Below are positions 41,067 to 49,464 of a stretch of 54,253 nt of DNA, in pieces. The stretch spans positions 581 to 54,833 of the forward strand of contig NZ_VKHR01000032.1 of NCBI RefSeq assembly GCF_009663145.1. The letters run 5' to 3'. Both the position numbers and the translations under genes were made by a program. The stretch's first letter is position 1. The number at the start of each line of letters is the position of its first letter. Below the pieces are notes generated by a model. The model saw only the letters and a list, made by a program, of their open reading frames with translations, was not told the origin of the DNA and did not search any database. The DNA is from Shewanella sp. TC10. Lineage in GTDB: Bacteria; Pseudomonadota; Gammaproteobacteria; Enterobacterales; Shewanellaceae.

Positions 41067-41963
41067 TTATCGGTTTTTTCCCCACTCCATACAAAACTCG
41101 ATAAAAGCCTTTAATAATGGGCTTTGGTATTTATCTTTGTGGATCAATATCCAAAACTTCCTTGGCATTTCAATCGACACATTTATTTTACTGACGCGTT
41201 GGCTCTCTAATGCATATTGCGCTGCAATATTAGATAAGCAGCCAAACCCTAATCCAGCTGCGACTGAGTTAATTAACGCTTCAGTAGTATTGAGCTCAAC
41301 ACTTTGATGCCAATGGTCAATGTAGGGTGCTAGGTTTTGCATAAAGCAGTCTCTCGAGCCTGAGCCTTGTTCTCGTAATACCCAGTGACTGTTATCTAAT
41401 GCGCTTAACTCAATCACGCTTTTTGCTGCTAAAGGATGATTAGGCGCGCTAATCACACACATCTCATCTTGGCTAAAAGGAATGGCGATAATATCTGGGT
41501 GATGGTGCTCGCCTTCAATTAGGGCTATGTCTAGTTCAAAATCCACCAGTTTTTGGCAGATATGTGCTGAGTTTGATACGAACAAACTTTGTGATTCATG
41601 GTGATATTGCTGCCTGAAAGCACTGAGGATATTAGGCGTTAAATGATTACCAACAGTGTCACTACTGCCTATGCGAAGCTGTCCTGTTAACGCTTGACTG
41701 TCGGCGAACACGCTATTGATATACGACAGACGATGAATGAGCTCATCTGCTAAAGGTAATAGTTTGGTTCCTTCTTGATTAAGGATTAAGCGATTATTAA
41801 CCCTATCAAATAATTGATGCCCAAGTTGTTTTTCAAGTTCAGCTAATGCGAGGCTCACTGCAGCCTTTGAAACAAAAAGGTGTTCAGCAGCCGCTGTAAG
41901 GGTTTTGTATCGAGTGATTGAGCTAAAAACATTGAGCTGCTTGAACGATATATTTGGAGTCAT
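41067..41963 (-). CDS. LysR-type regulator of the TDT transporter gene
   Basis: A 298-residue regulator. Winged HTH: LTAAAEHLFVSKAAVSLALAELEKQLGHQLF. The effector domain begins near residue 92 (GQLRIGSSDTVGNHLTPNIL). It is related to the CysB/CbbR-like LysR groups but I cannot name an effector. Divergent from a TDT-family transporter gene, which is its likely target; the shared 186-bp gap has paired GATATC palindromes. Start ATG at 41963 gives the standard MTPNISFKQLNVF beginning. Confidence 0.87.
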   Translation of the reverse strand: MTPNISFKQLNVFSSITRYKTLTAAAEHLFVSKAAVSLALAELEKQLGHQLFDRVNNRLILNQEGTKLLPLADELIHRLSYINSVFADSQALTGQLRIGSSDTVGNHLTPNILSAFRQQYHHESQSLFVSNSAHICQKLVDFELDIALIEGEHHHPDIIAIPFSQDEMCVISAPNHPLAAKSVIELSALDNSHWVLREQGSGSRDCFMQNLAPYIDHWHQSVELNTTEALINSVAAGLGFGCLSNIAAQYALESQRVSKINVSIEMPRKFWILIHKDKYQSPLLKAFIEFCMEWGKNR

Positions 41964-41981
41964 GATGCTGGCCTAAATTCT

Positions 41982-41996
41982 GATATCAGCGATATC
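41982..41996. promoter_or_regulatory. Paired GATATC palindromes
   Basis: GATATCAGCGATATC is an inverted repeat of two self-palindromic GATATC blocks, 19 bp upstream of the LysR start. A LysR autoregulatory site is possible. Confidence 0.35.
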
Positions 41997-42149
41997 TTAT
42001 TTTGATAATCGTTAAGTTTTTATTAACCATGGTTTTAAATTGTTGGATATAAATAAACGAATGGCAAGCGTAAACTTAACTTAATTCATTTTTACTCGTT
42101 TCATAGAACGTTATTTAGCTCAATGAACATCAATTATTAAGAGGTCAAT

Positions 42150-43112
42150 ATGATCCAGTCAGCGAAGCTTAAGTTACTCATCGCTCCAACGCCAATGGCG
42201 GGTCTCGCTTTAGGTATTGCCAGTTTAGGTTGGAGCTGGGAAAACCTTGTTAATTTACATGGGCTAGGCCAGTGGATTAGTGCGTTAATTGCCAGTGTTT
42301 TACTGCTGGTGTTGACGTTTAAGTACTTAATTCATACTCACACATTAAAACAAGATTTGGCTCATCCTGTTGTGGGTAGTGTCGTGCCTACCTTTGCTAT
42401 GGCGCTCATGGTAGTGTCTAATTCATTAGGACATTTATCAGCGCTTGCGGGTGATGCGTTATGGCTTATTGGGCTTGGATTACACATAGTTTTCTTGGTG
42501 AGTTTTTTATATCACCGTGCTAAAGCATTTGAGCTACATCATATGGTGCCAAGCTGGTTTGTCCCGCCAGTTGGAATTATTGTTGCCGATGTTTCATTTT
42601 CAGGTAACCCGCATTTAGCCTTTTTAGCCCAGATAGCCTTAGTATTTGGGATGCTGGCCTATGCCATTATGCTGCCTATGATGATTTATCGATTGATGTT
42701 TACCCATGAAATACCAGATGCAGCAAAACCTACGCTAGCTATTCTTGCGGCGCCTGCAAGTTTATCACTTGCGGGATATCTCACAGTGACACCTGAGCCT
42801 TCACCAGTGATCATCGCTTTGTTGTTTGGTATCGCTGTGTTGATGACGGCAATAATTTACTTCGCTTTTTTTAAATTACTGAGACTGCCTTTTAGCCCAG
42901 GTTACGCTGCGTTTACTTTCCCTATTGTGATAGGCGCGACGGCACTATTTAAAATGGTTACTTGGATGGAAACTATTGGAATCGCGGATGAATATGTTCA
43001 GCAAGTGAGATTACTGGCAAGTGTTGAATTGGCTATTGCCACAGTCGTAGTCGCTTATGTGGCATTAAGATATGCCAACTTTTTTCAAGTGAATCGCAAG
43101 GTGAGTGGGTAA
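42150..43112 (+). CDS. TDT-family (TehA/SLAC1-like) membrane transporter
   Basis: A 320-residue inner-membrane protein with about ten transmembrane helices, the layout of the tellurite-resistance/dicarboxylate transporter (TDT) family. Signatures are APTPMAGLALGIASLGWSW at the start, HMVPSWFVPPVGIIVADV in the middle and LRLPFSPGYAAFTFPIVIGATAL near the end. Family members move anions such as dicarboxylates, sulfite or chloride; the substrate here is unknown. AGAGGT precedes ATG. Monocistronic and probably controlled by the divergent LysR gene. Confidence 0.87.
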   Translation: MIQSAKLKLLIAPTPMAGLALGIASLGWSWENLVNLHGLGQWISALIASVLLLVLTFKYLIHTHTLKQDLAHPVVGSVVPTFAMALMVVSNSLGHLSALAGDALWLIGLGLHIVFLVSFLYHRAKAFELHHMVPSWFVPPVGIIVADVSFSGNPHLAFLAQIALVFGMLAYAIMLPMMIYRLMFTHEIPDAAKPTLAILAAPASLSLAGYLTVTPEPSPVIIALLFGIAVLMTAIIYFAFFKLLRLPFSPGYAAFTFPIVIGATALFKMVTWMETIGIADEYVQQVRLLASVELAIATVVVAYVALRYANFFQVNRKVSG

Positions 43113-43222
43113 CTTTTTTGAGGGGATTTATTTCGGTACATATCCCGTTATTTATCTCTTTATCTATTTCAGTATTCGCTCATAACATCCAATCAATCGG
43201 TTTCTAAAAGATTTTAGACAAA

Positions 43223-43255
43223 AAAAGCAACGAGATAGTCACTCGTTGCTTTTTG
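43223..43255. terminator. Bidirectional terminator
   Basis: AAAAGCAACGAG and CTCGTTGCTTTT form a 12-bp stem with a 7-nt loop, A-rich on the left and T-rich on the right, between the convergent TDT and penicillin-acylase-family genes. Confidence 0.9.
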
Positions 43256-43309
43256 TTTGTTTTAATAAATTTTGATTACTTTGCTATTTGGTCTATTGAA
43301 TTTGTTTAA

Positions 43310-45694
43310 TTAGTCATCTGCTATTTCAGAGTTAGACAGCTTTACTTGATTATCTGTGAGCGGGTTAATGACTAACCTATGTTCAATTTCCGTCGGCAAT
43401 AATGGCGTGTGTTGTTGTTTTACATATTGCTCAAAGCCATTGCGGTAATAAGGCGATAACGGGTGGCCTGACTGTCCACCAGGTATCGACATAATGGCAT
43501 CTTGCTCAGCTCCTGGTTGAACAATAAAGCGCTGTGATGCGCCAAATGATTTGCGTTGCACTGCAGGCATAAAGCTATCACCAAAGCCTTCGATGGTTGG
43601 CATATCTAACCAGCGACTTAATTGTGGTAACTGTTTTGAAAACGGGTGTTGTATATGGAGTTGGTTAACTTTACCCCAGCGTAAATCTGCTAATCTGCGT
43701 TTTTTACTATGTTTTTCCAGTAGCGACGTTGTTGAGTCTTGATATGCACTAATGGCAAACGCTTGCCAATTACTGTGTTCACGCGGGAGCCAACTGCTTG
43801 GTTGCTGCTTAATAAGCTGCCACATCGGAGTTTCTAAATAACGCTTTATTACTGATAAGCCGCTATCACGCTCTTTTAGTTCAGTTTCAATAGGGGCAAA
43901 TGTTTGATCGATTAATGCAGTTCTAAAGTGTCTAACTAAGGTGTAACCGACAGAGTCTGCACAGGCGCAATTGCCCCAGTTTGCTATCAGTTTAATATCC
44001 TCTGCAAACACGACAGGTTGCTCACTTAATACTTCAAGTAAATATTGCTGCCAAGGTGCTAAAAACAATGCTTCGTTATCAAGCTGTAATTGATAAAAAT
44101 CATCTTCATTAAAGCTGTTTTTTTGCATCAATCTATAGCGAATTTGGGCAGATCTCGCACCAAGAGCATAACCTCCATCTCCGAACCTTAATTGCTCTTC
44201 GGCAGAGAGAACTCTTGAGTTTGCGGTCCAAATACGTTGGTTATCAGGGTTAATAACTTCTGGCATGACTTGTTGCTGTTGCTGCCAGTTATTACTTTGA
44301 TAACCATTAGTTGACTGAGCCGTATCAGATGGGTTGTTACGTGCAGGCACTGCGCCAGCGATTATCCAGCCAGCATTACCCTGATCATCTGCAAGCAGCA
44401 TATTTTGCGCCGGAATACCCAATTGCGTGGCAAGCTCAGCGGCTTGCTCGACGGTTTCTATATTTTCTAATTCGATAAGAGCCATATTGACTGCATAGTC
44501 TGTATGGCCAACCCAAGATAACGCGTAGCTAATGCCTGCGACGGTTTTTACTGGGCCGTATTTTGATACTTGAACGGTATAATTTACTTGGTCTTCTGGT
44601 AAATTGATTGGTTCGTATTCAAGCTCTATTTCAGTATCTGAACTAATTTCAATCCAATCCGCAGTATCGATATAACTGTTGGTAAAGCCCCAAGCTAACT
44701 TGCCATTAGAGCCGACAACAATAGCAGGGGCACCGGGTAATGATACTCCAGTTATTTGCATCATTTCTTCAGTGCTGTTGCTATTTGATGATTCAGGATA
44801 GTTGAGCTGAGCACGGTACCAAATAATAGGAACCGCAAATGATAGATGCATGTCATCAGATAGCATTGCTTTCCCTGACTGGGTTAACTCGCCTGTCACT
44901 GCCCAGTTATTACTGCCGACTTCGACTGGCTCTTCAATATCTTGTTTGAGTGCACTTATGAGTATTTGCTCTTCTAACTCAGGAATATCACCTTGATAGA
45001 GCGGGATTTGGCTATTATCGAGTGCAGCTTGGTGATGACTGGGCTGAATTAGAAAATCGAGCATTTCATTACCAAAAGCTTGCTGAAGTTGAGTGAGTGC
45101 CATATCACGCTTAATCGTGTTGCCTTGTAAATCAAGGTACATGCTGTAAATCACTAATAAGCTGTCAGTTTCATGCCATTCACGAGGGGTTGAGTTTGTC
45201 AGCAAGTATTCAAAAGATAATACTGTTTGATCAGCTAAGGCTTGATTTACACCTTTAGTGTATGCACTTAGGGAGGCTTTATCTTGCTCTGGAAGTTTTT
45301 CGAAAATGGTTTGAGCACGTTTTCTAAGTTGGTGGAATCGACGGCTTTTATCGAGTTCTAATGCCGCTTTACCAAATATTTCTGATAACTCACCAGCTGA
45401 ATTTCGGCGAAGTAAATCCATTTGAAAAAAACGGTCTTGGCTATGGGCGTAACCTATGGCATAAGATGCATCAATACGGTTACTGGCGGTAATTATCGCG
45501 GTGCCTAAGATATCTCGTTCAATGGTGACGGGTTTGACAATGTCTGAACTATTAACTGTGGTGGATAAGCTCGGCATACTGAGCCTTAAAATACAGTAAA
45601 CAGCTAAGATGAGCCCTGAAGACAATAGCAGTATTGTCGCAAGCGTGTACTTGGTTAGCTTTGATTGTAAAACCCTAGTCAGGCTGAAAGACAT
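43310..45694 (-). CDS. Penicillin acylase family Ntn hydrolase
   Basis: A 794-residue exported amidase precursor. Residues 15-40 are an N-terminal signal or anchor helix. The alpha chain runs to Gly260; Ser261 in VEVGSNNWAVTG becomes the N-terminal nucleophile after self-cleavage, with a spacer before it. GKAMLSDDMHLSFAVPIIWYRAQL and the beta-chain oxyanion Asn region (TANSRV) are typical. The C-terminus keeps the GGQSGHPLSPYYRNGFEQY signature. Substrates in the family include penicillins, acyl-homoserine lactones and N-acyl peptides; which applies here cannot be told. Length and layout are normal. Monocistronic. Confidence 0.9.
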   Translation of the reverse strand: MSFSLTRVLQSKLTKYTLATILLLSSGLILAVYCILRLSMPSLSTTVNSSDIVKPVTIERDILGTAIITASNRIDASYAIGYAHSQDRFFQMDLLRRNSAGELSEIFGKAALELDKSRRFHQLRKRAQTIFEKLPEQDKASLSAYTKGVNQALADQTVLSFEYLLTNSTPREWHETDSLLVIYSMYLDLQGNTIKRDMALTQLQQAFGNEMLDFLIQPSHHQAALDNSQIPLYQGDIPELEEQILISALKQDIEEPVEVGSNNWAVTGELTQSGKAMLSDDMHLSFAVPIIWYRAQLNYPESSNSNSTEEMMQITGVSLPGAPAIVVGSNGKLAWGFTNSYIDTADWIEISSDTEIELEYEPINLPEDQVNYTVQVSKYGPVKTVAGISYALSWVGHTDYAVNMALIELENIETVEQAAELATQLGIPAQNMLLADDQGNAGWIIAGAVPARNNPSDTAQSTNGYQSNNWQQQQQVMPEVINPDNQRIWTANSRVLSAEEQLRFGDGGYALGARSAQIRYRLMQKNSFNEDDFYQLQLDNEALFLAPWQQYLLEVLSEQPVVFAEDIKLIANWGNCACADSVGYTLVRHFRTALIDQTFAPIETELKERDSGLSVIKRYLETPMWQLIKQQPSSWLPREHSNWQAFAISAYQDSTTSLLEKHSKKRRLADLRWGKVNQLHIQHPFSKQLPQLSRWLDMPTIEGFGDSFMPAVQRKSFGASQRFIVQPGAEQDAIMSIPGGQSGHPLSPYYRNGFEQYVKQQHTPLLPTEIEHRLVINPLTDNQVKLSNSEIADD

Positions 45695-45849
45695 GTTTAG
45701 TTACCCATTGGAATGACTTGTCTATCATAACCAAGGTTGCCGAAATGTTAAAAGCTGTTTTTGAATTTAGCTGATAAAAAGTAATGCAGAATGAATTGGT
45801 TAGTTGCAGTTTAAGGTGATGCTTGCTCTAAATTGGGACAATACATTAA

Positions 45850-45962
45850 AGCTCAATGCTAAAAAGTAAACGGCCAAATAGTAAATGGCCAAATAGCCAT
45901 TGATATTTAGCATTGAGCTAACTGAAGCACTCTTAAAGTGTTCTTAAAGTGTTCTTAAAGGG
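45850..45962. repeat. Long stem-loop and two short tandem repeats
   Basis: AGCTCAATGCTAAA (45850-45863) and TTTAGCATTGAGCT (45906-45919) are perfect 14-bp arms around a 42-nt loop. The loop holds GTAAACGGCCAAATA followed by GTAAATGGCCAAATA (15-bp tandem). Just beyond, CTCTTAAAGTG, TTCTTAAAGTG and TTCTTAAAGGG (11-bp units) lead to the DUF2057 stop codon. No gene lies here. Confidence 0.75.
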
Positions 45963-45984
45963 CTTAGGGTTAATCAGCTTAGAA

Positions 45985-46683
45985 TTACTGATTTATCTTA
46001 GCTTTAAACTTCGCCTTGGTGTCTGGGTTTGCTTTGTTATACCAGTAATCTAGCATCTCGCTAATTTCAGCCTGATCTTCAGCAATGGTTTTTGGTGTCA
46101 CGATCTTAGGCTGGCTTGCAATTGCAGCAGATGTTGCCACAACAGGAGCAACTGCTACAGGGGGCGTTGCTTCAGTTACTTTGACTGCTGGGACTGTTAT
46201 AGCTGGAGCGAAAGCGGCTACAGCTGCGACTTGCTGAGTTTGATTGTAGCTCAGCATTTCTTCTGTATAGTCTCGGCCAATCTGCATGCCTGATTTACGT
46301 AATACATCAATTTGGTGCGGAGTTGAGTCACTTTGATTACTGCTCAAATTGACTTTAGGTTCTCGATTGAATTGGTTAGCGGCATTTTTATTACGAATGC
46401 TGGGCAGTGTAAGTTGGTATTGAGCATCATCAGCATCGAAGGTCAGCACGATGGCACTTGAATTAAACTGAGTCTGCATTCCGCTGTCACGGTAATTCAC
46501 TACGTAACGAAATACGATTTGGTTTTGCCCCTCCACAAGGGCGATATCGTCATTTCCCTCATATGCTTTGCCATTAAAGACTTGCACTTCAACGGTATTG
46601 GGCAGTTCTAATACACTTGCCGCAAACGACATTGGGCTAATAGCAAAAATAAATAGTCCGATAAAAAAGGCTTTGCTGTTCAT
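45985..46683 (-). CDS. DUF2057 (YccT-like) secreted protein
   Basis: A 232-residue exported protein. Signal peptide to about residue 21 (SFA-AS). The DUF2057 core follows: VLELPNTVEVQVFNGKAYEG, the EGQNQIVFRYVVNYRD strand pair, then a C-terminal helix ending EMLDYWYNKANPDTKAKFKAKI, which is the family's conserved tail. Between them is an Ala/Val/Pro-rich low-complexity stretch (about 150-195) that looks like a flexible linker. The function of the family is not settled. Monocistronic; the repeat-rich gap follows its stop codon. Confidence 0.85.
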   Translation of the reverse strand: MNSKAFFIGLFIFAISPMSFAASVLELPNTVEVQVFNGKAYEGNDDIALVEGQNQIVFRYVVNYRDSGMQTQFNSSAIVLTFDADDAQYQLTLPSIRNKNAANQFNREPKVNLSSNQSDSTPHQIDVLRKSGMQIGRDYTEEMLSYNQTQQVAAVAAFAPAITVPAVKVTEATPPVAVAPVVATSAAIASQPKIVTPKTIAEDQAEISEMLDYWYNKANPDTKAKFKAKINQ

Positions 46684-46743
46684 GGGGTTCTCTTTTGGCT
46701 ATGACGGTTAGGTGAGCATACAGTAAGGAATTTACTGTTAAGC

Positions 46744-46827
46744 ATTTTCAATGATTAATGAGCTACACATTTTCAGTGAGCGATGAGTTACACACTTACT
46801 TTGCGAGTGATGAGCAACACATTGCCT
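46744..46827. repeat. 25-30-bp degenerate tandem repeat
   Basis: ATTTTCAATGATTAATGAGCTACAC is followed by ATTTTCAGTGAGCGATGAGTTACAC and a more drifted CTTTGCGAGTGATGAGCAACAC copy. It lies upstream of the DUF2057 start. The rest of 46684-47205 is A/T-rich sequence plus the MITE copy. Confidence 0.65.
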
Positions 46828-46927
46828 CAGGATATAAGTCATTATGAGTTAAGTTATAGCAAATCTAGCGACAGTTACATAATGACAAAATATTAATTTG
46901 CGGAGTAATTGGCTAAACCTAGTTTTT

Positions 46928-47207
46928 AGGGCCTGTTGATCTTTTAAGGTTGTTTTTGCAGCGAATTGTAGGTCATTTGTACAAGGCAGAGACTTTGTGT
47001 GTGTAGTTATTCTACATAAAAAGTAGATAACGCAGTAAAAATGGCCAACAAACGCTGCCCGAAGGGGTCGCCTAAAAGCGTTTTACTCTTTGTTGAATGC
47101 ATCTTTGTGAATGAAAGGTGCTTAGATGACTAGGCATTAATTCATTCGCCTCGATTAAAACGCTTTTATTTCGAACAAAGCTTAACCAGCAAAGAACAGC
47201 AGCCCCT
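46928..47207 (-). mobile_element. MITE-like element, inverted (copy 3)
   Basis: The reverse complement of the element at 4616-4894 over its whole length (280 bp), with scattered substitutions. The left terminal repeat AGGGCCTGTTGATCTTTT is intact, and the right one (AAAGAACAGCAGCCCCT) has four mismatches. TA lies at both edges (46927-46928 and 47207-47208). Its right edge forms the stop codon of the sulfotransferase gene. Both internal inverted repeats are partly preserved. Confidence 0.88.
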
Positions 47208-47847
47208 AATAATCAAAGAACTTTCTATGTTCAGGGCCAGCTAAATTGGTGTTCACTTTATTTGGGTGCTTATATTCTCCCCAGCTAGCCACATGAGTAC
47301 CTACGTTGAGGACTGGAAAGTCTACAGTGTCATTACGTGTAATCGCTTCGTCGCTTACGCCAATAAAGCGCAATAAGGTTTGCAAGCTATTGGGATCATC
47401 TAGCGCGATGGTGAGCAAATCATTGCGGCCTTCAAAGTAGTCAAAAACAGCTTGCTGGTGGGAGAGGTAACATTGCTTCAGTCGAGTTTCATCTAATAAG
47501 TCATTAGCCTTTAAATCGCCAAATGTCTGCTTAAAACAACGTTTTAATATTGGGTGAAAAGTGCCTGTTTTATCTGCCAAGTTGGGCGCCATTTTTGTCA
47601 GCAACATCTGTATAGAGTTAACCCAAGCATCGATTGGTCGGTCAACATACACAAACTTGGCATTTGGAAAAAGTTTGTCTAACTGAGGGTAATCACAAAA
47701 ACAAGGCACATCAGACACCACATCAGCCACTTCAAAAGCGCGTTTTGTTAGGCCGATATGAGCGACTTTAAAGCCATGTTCAAGTAAAGCGACACTGACG
47801 CTGGTGGTGCCGGTTCTTGGTAAACCGATGATAAACACTTTATTCAT
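47206..47847 (-). CDS. Sulfotransferase family protein, 3' end at a MITE
   Basis: A protein of about 213 residues. The 5'-phosphosulfate loop is IIGLPRTGTTSVS (residues 6-18), followed by AKFVYVDRPIDAWVNSI, the PAPS 3'-phosphate region with Arg and Ser. It should transfer sulfate from PAPS, perhaps onto a lipid or surface sugar. ATG 47847 begins MNKVFIIGLPRTG, usual for the family; a TTG at 47904 would add 19 residues. Neither has a strong ribosome-binding site. The stop TAG at 47206-47208 is made of the MITE's last base and its TA target, so the C-terminus after KFFDY was probably altered by the insertion. Confidence 0.75.
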   Translation of the reverse strand: MNKVFIIGLPRTGTTSVSVALLEHGFKVAHIGLTKRAFEVADVVSDVPCFCDYPQLDKLFPNAKFVYVDRPIDAWVNSIQMLLTKMAPNLADKTGTFHPILKRCFKQTFGDLKANDLLDETRLKQCYLSHQQAVFDYFEGRNDLLTIALDDPNSLQTLLRFIGVSDEAITRNDTVDFPVLNVGTHVASWGEYKHPNKVNTNLAGPEHRKFFDY

Positions 47848-47931
47848 AAACTGGGTAGCAGCCTTAAATTGAGGTGAGCGCTGTAATTCAACTATTTGAT
47901 TCAACTATTTCTTTCAAATAATTTATTCAAT

Positions 47932-48210
47932 TTAAGTGCGGTACAAGACTTTAATCACATGCCAACCGAATTTAGTTTTAACAAGGTGTGGGGTGATGAG
48001 CTCACCAGTAAAACAAACTTTGTCGAACGGAGGCACCATTTGACCTTTTTTGAATTCACCTAAGTTGCCACCACTTTTACCTGATGGACATGAAGAGTGT
48101 TTTTTAGCGAGAACGTCAAACTTTGCGCCTTTCTCAAGTTGTTTAATGAGGTCTTCAGCTTGTTGTTTGTGTTTAACTAAAATATGCAATGCTGCGGCTG
48201 TTCTGGCCAT
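47932..48210 (-). CDS. ppiC: Parvulin-type peptidyl-prolyl isomerase
   Basis: A 92-residue single-domain cytosolic parvulin like Ppi[44 protein letters not shown] and the end [11 protein letters not shown] are the family signature, with active-site His, Cys and Phe candidates present. It speeds cis-trans isomerisation of prolyl bonds. GGAGAG lies 6 nt before ATG 48210; an earlier in-frame ATG at 48225 lacks a Shine-Dalgarno. Upstream neighbour of the sulfotransferase gene on the same strand, with 84 bp between, possibly cotranscribed but not related in function. Confidence 0.93.
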   Translation of the reverse strand: MARTAAALHILVKHKQQAEDLIKQLEKGAKFDVLAKKHSSCPSGKSGGNLGEFKKGQMVPPFDKVCFTGELITPHLVKTKFGWHVIKVLYRT

Positions 48211-48403
48211 GATATTACTCTCCAAAAATGTTGGCGCTAATTATAACGTGATTCCCTGTTAGCAAGCCATAGCGAGTAAATTTAACGGGTGAATTAGATG
48301 AGAGTGATAAATATTGCTTAAGCTAAAGTCAGCTTATTTTGCTTTTTTGGGATAAGATGGATGCAGATTTTTGCATTCATAAAATGATTCTAAAGAGAAA
48401 AAA

Positions 48404-49033
48404 ATGACAACAGAATCCGCACGACTCATCTATGTTTACGATCCTATGTGTAGTTGGTGTTGGGGCTACAAGCCAACATGGCTTGCGCTGCAGCAACAGC
48501 TAAATGAACAAATACCATCGCTGAAAATTGATTATCGTCTTGGCGGGCTGGCACCGGACTCTGATGTTGCTATGCCACAAGATATGCAGCAGTTTTTATC
48601 GCAAACTTGGCATAAGATTTCTGCCCAGTTGGGGACAGAATTTAATCACGCATTTTGGCAAGAGTGCCAACCAAGACGTTCGACATATCCCGCTTGCCGT
48701 GCGTGTTTAATTGCACGTGAGTTTGGGCTTGAACAAGCAATGATATTGGCCATTCAGCAGGCTTATTATTTACAGGCTAAAAACCCTTCAGATATCGATA
48801 CACTGATTGATGCGGCTGTGAATATCGGCATAGATGAACAAGCATTTAAGGCACGATTGTTGTCAACTGAACTGAATCAAAAATTCATTACTGAATTACA
48901 CGCAGTGCATCAACTACCTATTAGAGGTTTTCCATCTTTGGTACTTGAAGTGAACGGTCAAGCAGTTGGCGTACCTTTGGATTATACCAACCCACAAACT
49001 AGCTTTGATGCCATAGTGAAAGCAATAGGCTAA
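48404..49033 (+). CDS. DsbA-family thiol-disulfide protein
   Basis: A 209-residue thioredoxin-fold protein with the helical insertion of the DsbA/FrnE group. The active site is Cys16-Ser-Trp-Cys19 in YDPMCSWCWGYKP, and the cis-Pro loop is RGFPSLVLEV. No signal peptide is seen, so it acts in the cytosol, unlike DsbA itself. The set CSWC plus cytosolic location fits FrnE-like oxidoreductases that help in oxidative stress. The start follows AAAGAG. Monocistronic with its own terminator. Confidence 0.87.
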   Translation: MTTESARLIYVYDPMCSWCWGYKPTWLALQQQLNEQIPSLKIDYRLGGLAPDSDVAMPQDMQQFLSQTWHKISAQLGTEFNHAFWQECQPRRSTYPACRACLIAREFGLEQAMILAIQQAYYLQAKNPSDIDTLIDAAVNIGIDEQAFKARLLSTELNQKFITELHAVHQLPIRGFPSLVLEVNGQAVGVPLDYTNPQTSFDAIVKAIG

Positions 49034-49082
49034 ATTTAGCTAGTGATTAAATACATAAATGATTTGTTAAAAGACAGGCATA

Positions 49083-49113
49083 AAAAAACCAGCTGAGCGA
49101 TCAACTGGTTTTT
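49083..49113 (+). terminator. Terminator of the DsbA-family gene
   Basis: AAAAACCAG and CTGGTTTTT form the stem, with TGA/TCA extending it around a GCGA tetraloop (one mismatch), then a T tail. It lies 50 bp past the stop. Confidence 0.85.
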
Positions 49114-49233
49114 ATTCTCTTACAGAGAGGTTAACGCTTGATTTAGTGAACTAGCTTGGCCAAATCTGGTAATGGTCAATCTGCAAATTGCAGTGCTTAA
49201 ATCAAGGTTAAAGGACTAAATTACCTTAAGGTA

Positions 49234-49464
49234 TTAGTCTACACCGTGACAATCAGCACATTCAGTGATTGTTAGGTCTGGTGTGTGTAAGTCAGTATCT
49301 AACTCGTGAGCGTCAGCAAAGCTGTGACAATCATTACAAGTTTCGATGTTTGCTTCCATTTCAGCATGTTCTTCAACATTGATTGGTTCATGACAATCAA
49401 CACAGTCAACAGCAAAAGCAGAACTTGCAAACATAAGTGCAGCAATCATAGCTAAATATTTCAT
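49234..49464 (-). CDS. Tri-heme c-type mini-cytochrome
   Basis: A 76-residue periplasmic cytochrome. The signal peptide ends at AFA (residue 18), leaving about 58 residues with three CXXCH heme sites: Cys21-His25, Cys43-His47 and Cys69-His73. Distal His candidates are His33, His53 and His60. This is one heme per about 19 residues, denser than the 91-residue tetraheme CctA of Shewanella, which it may resemble in function as a periplasmic electron shuttle. The protein is strongly acidic. GGAG precedes ATG. Two small hairpins (GGGC/GCCC at 49487-49500 and GCTAAG/CTTAGC at 49503-49521) lie in its leader. Confidence 0.88.
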   Translation of the reverse strand: MKYLAMIAALMFASSAFAVDCVDCHEPINVEEHAEMEANIETCNDCHSFADAHELDTDLHTPDLTITECADCHGVD

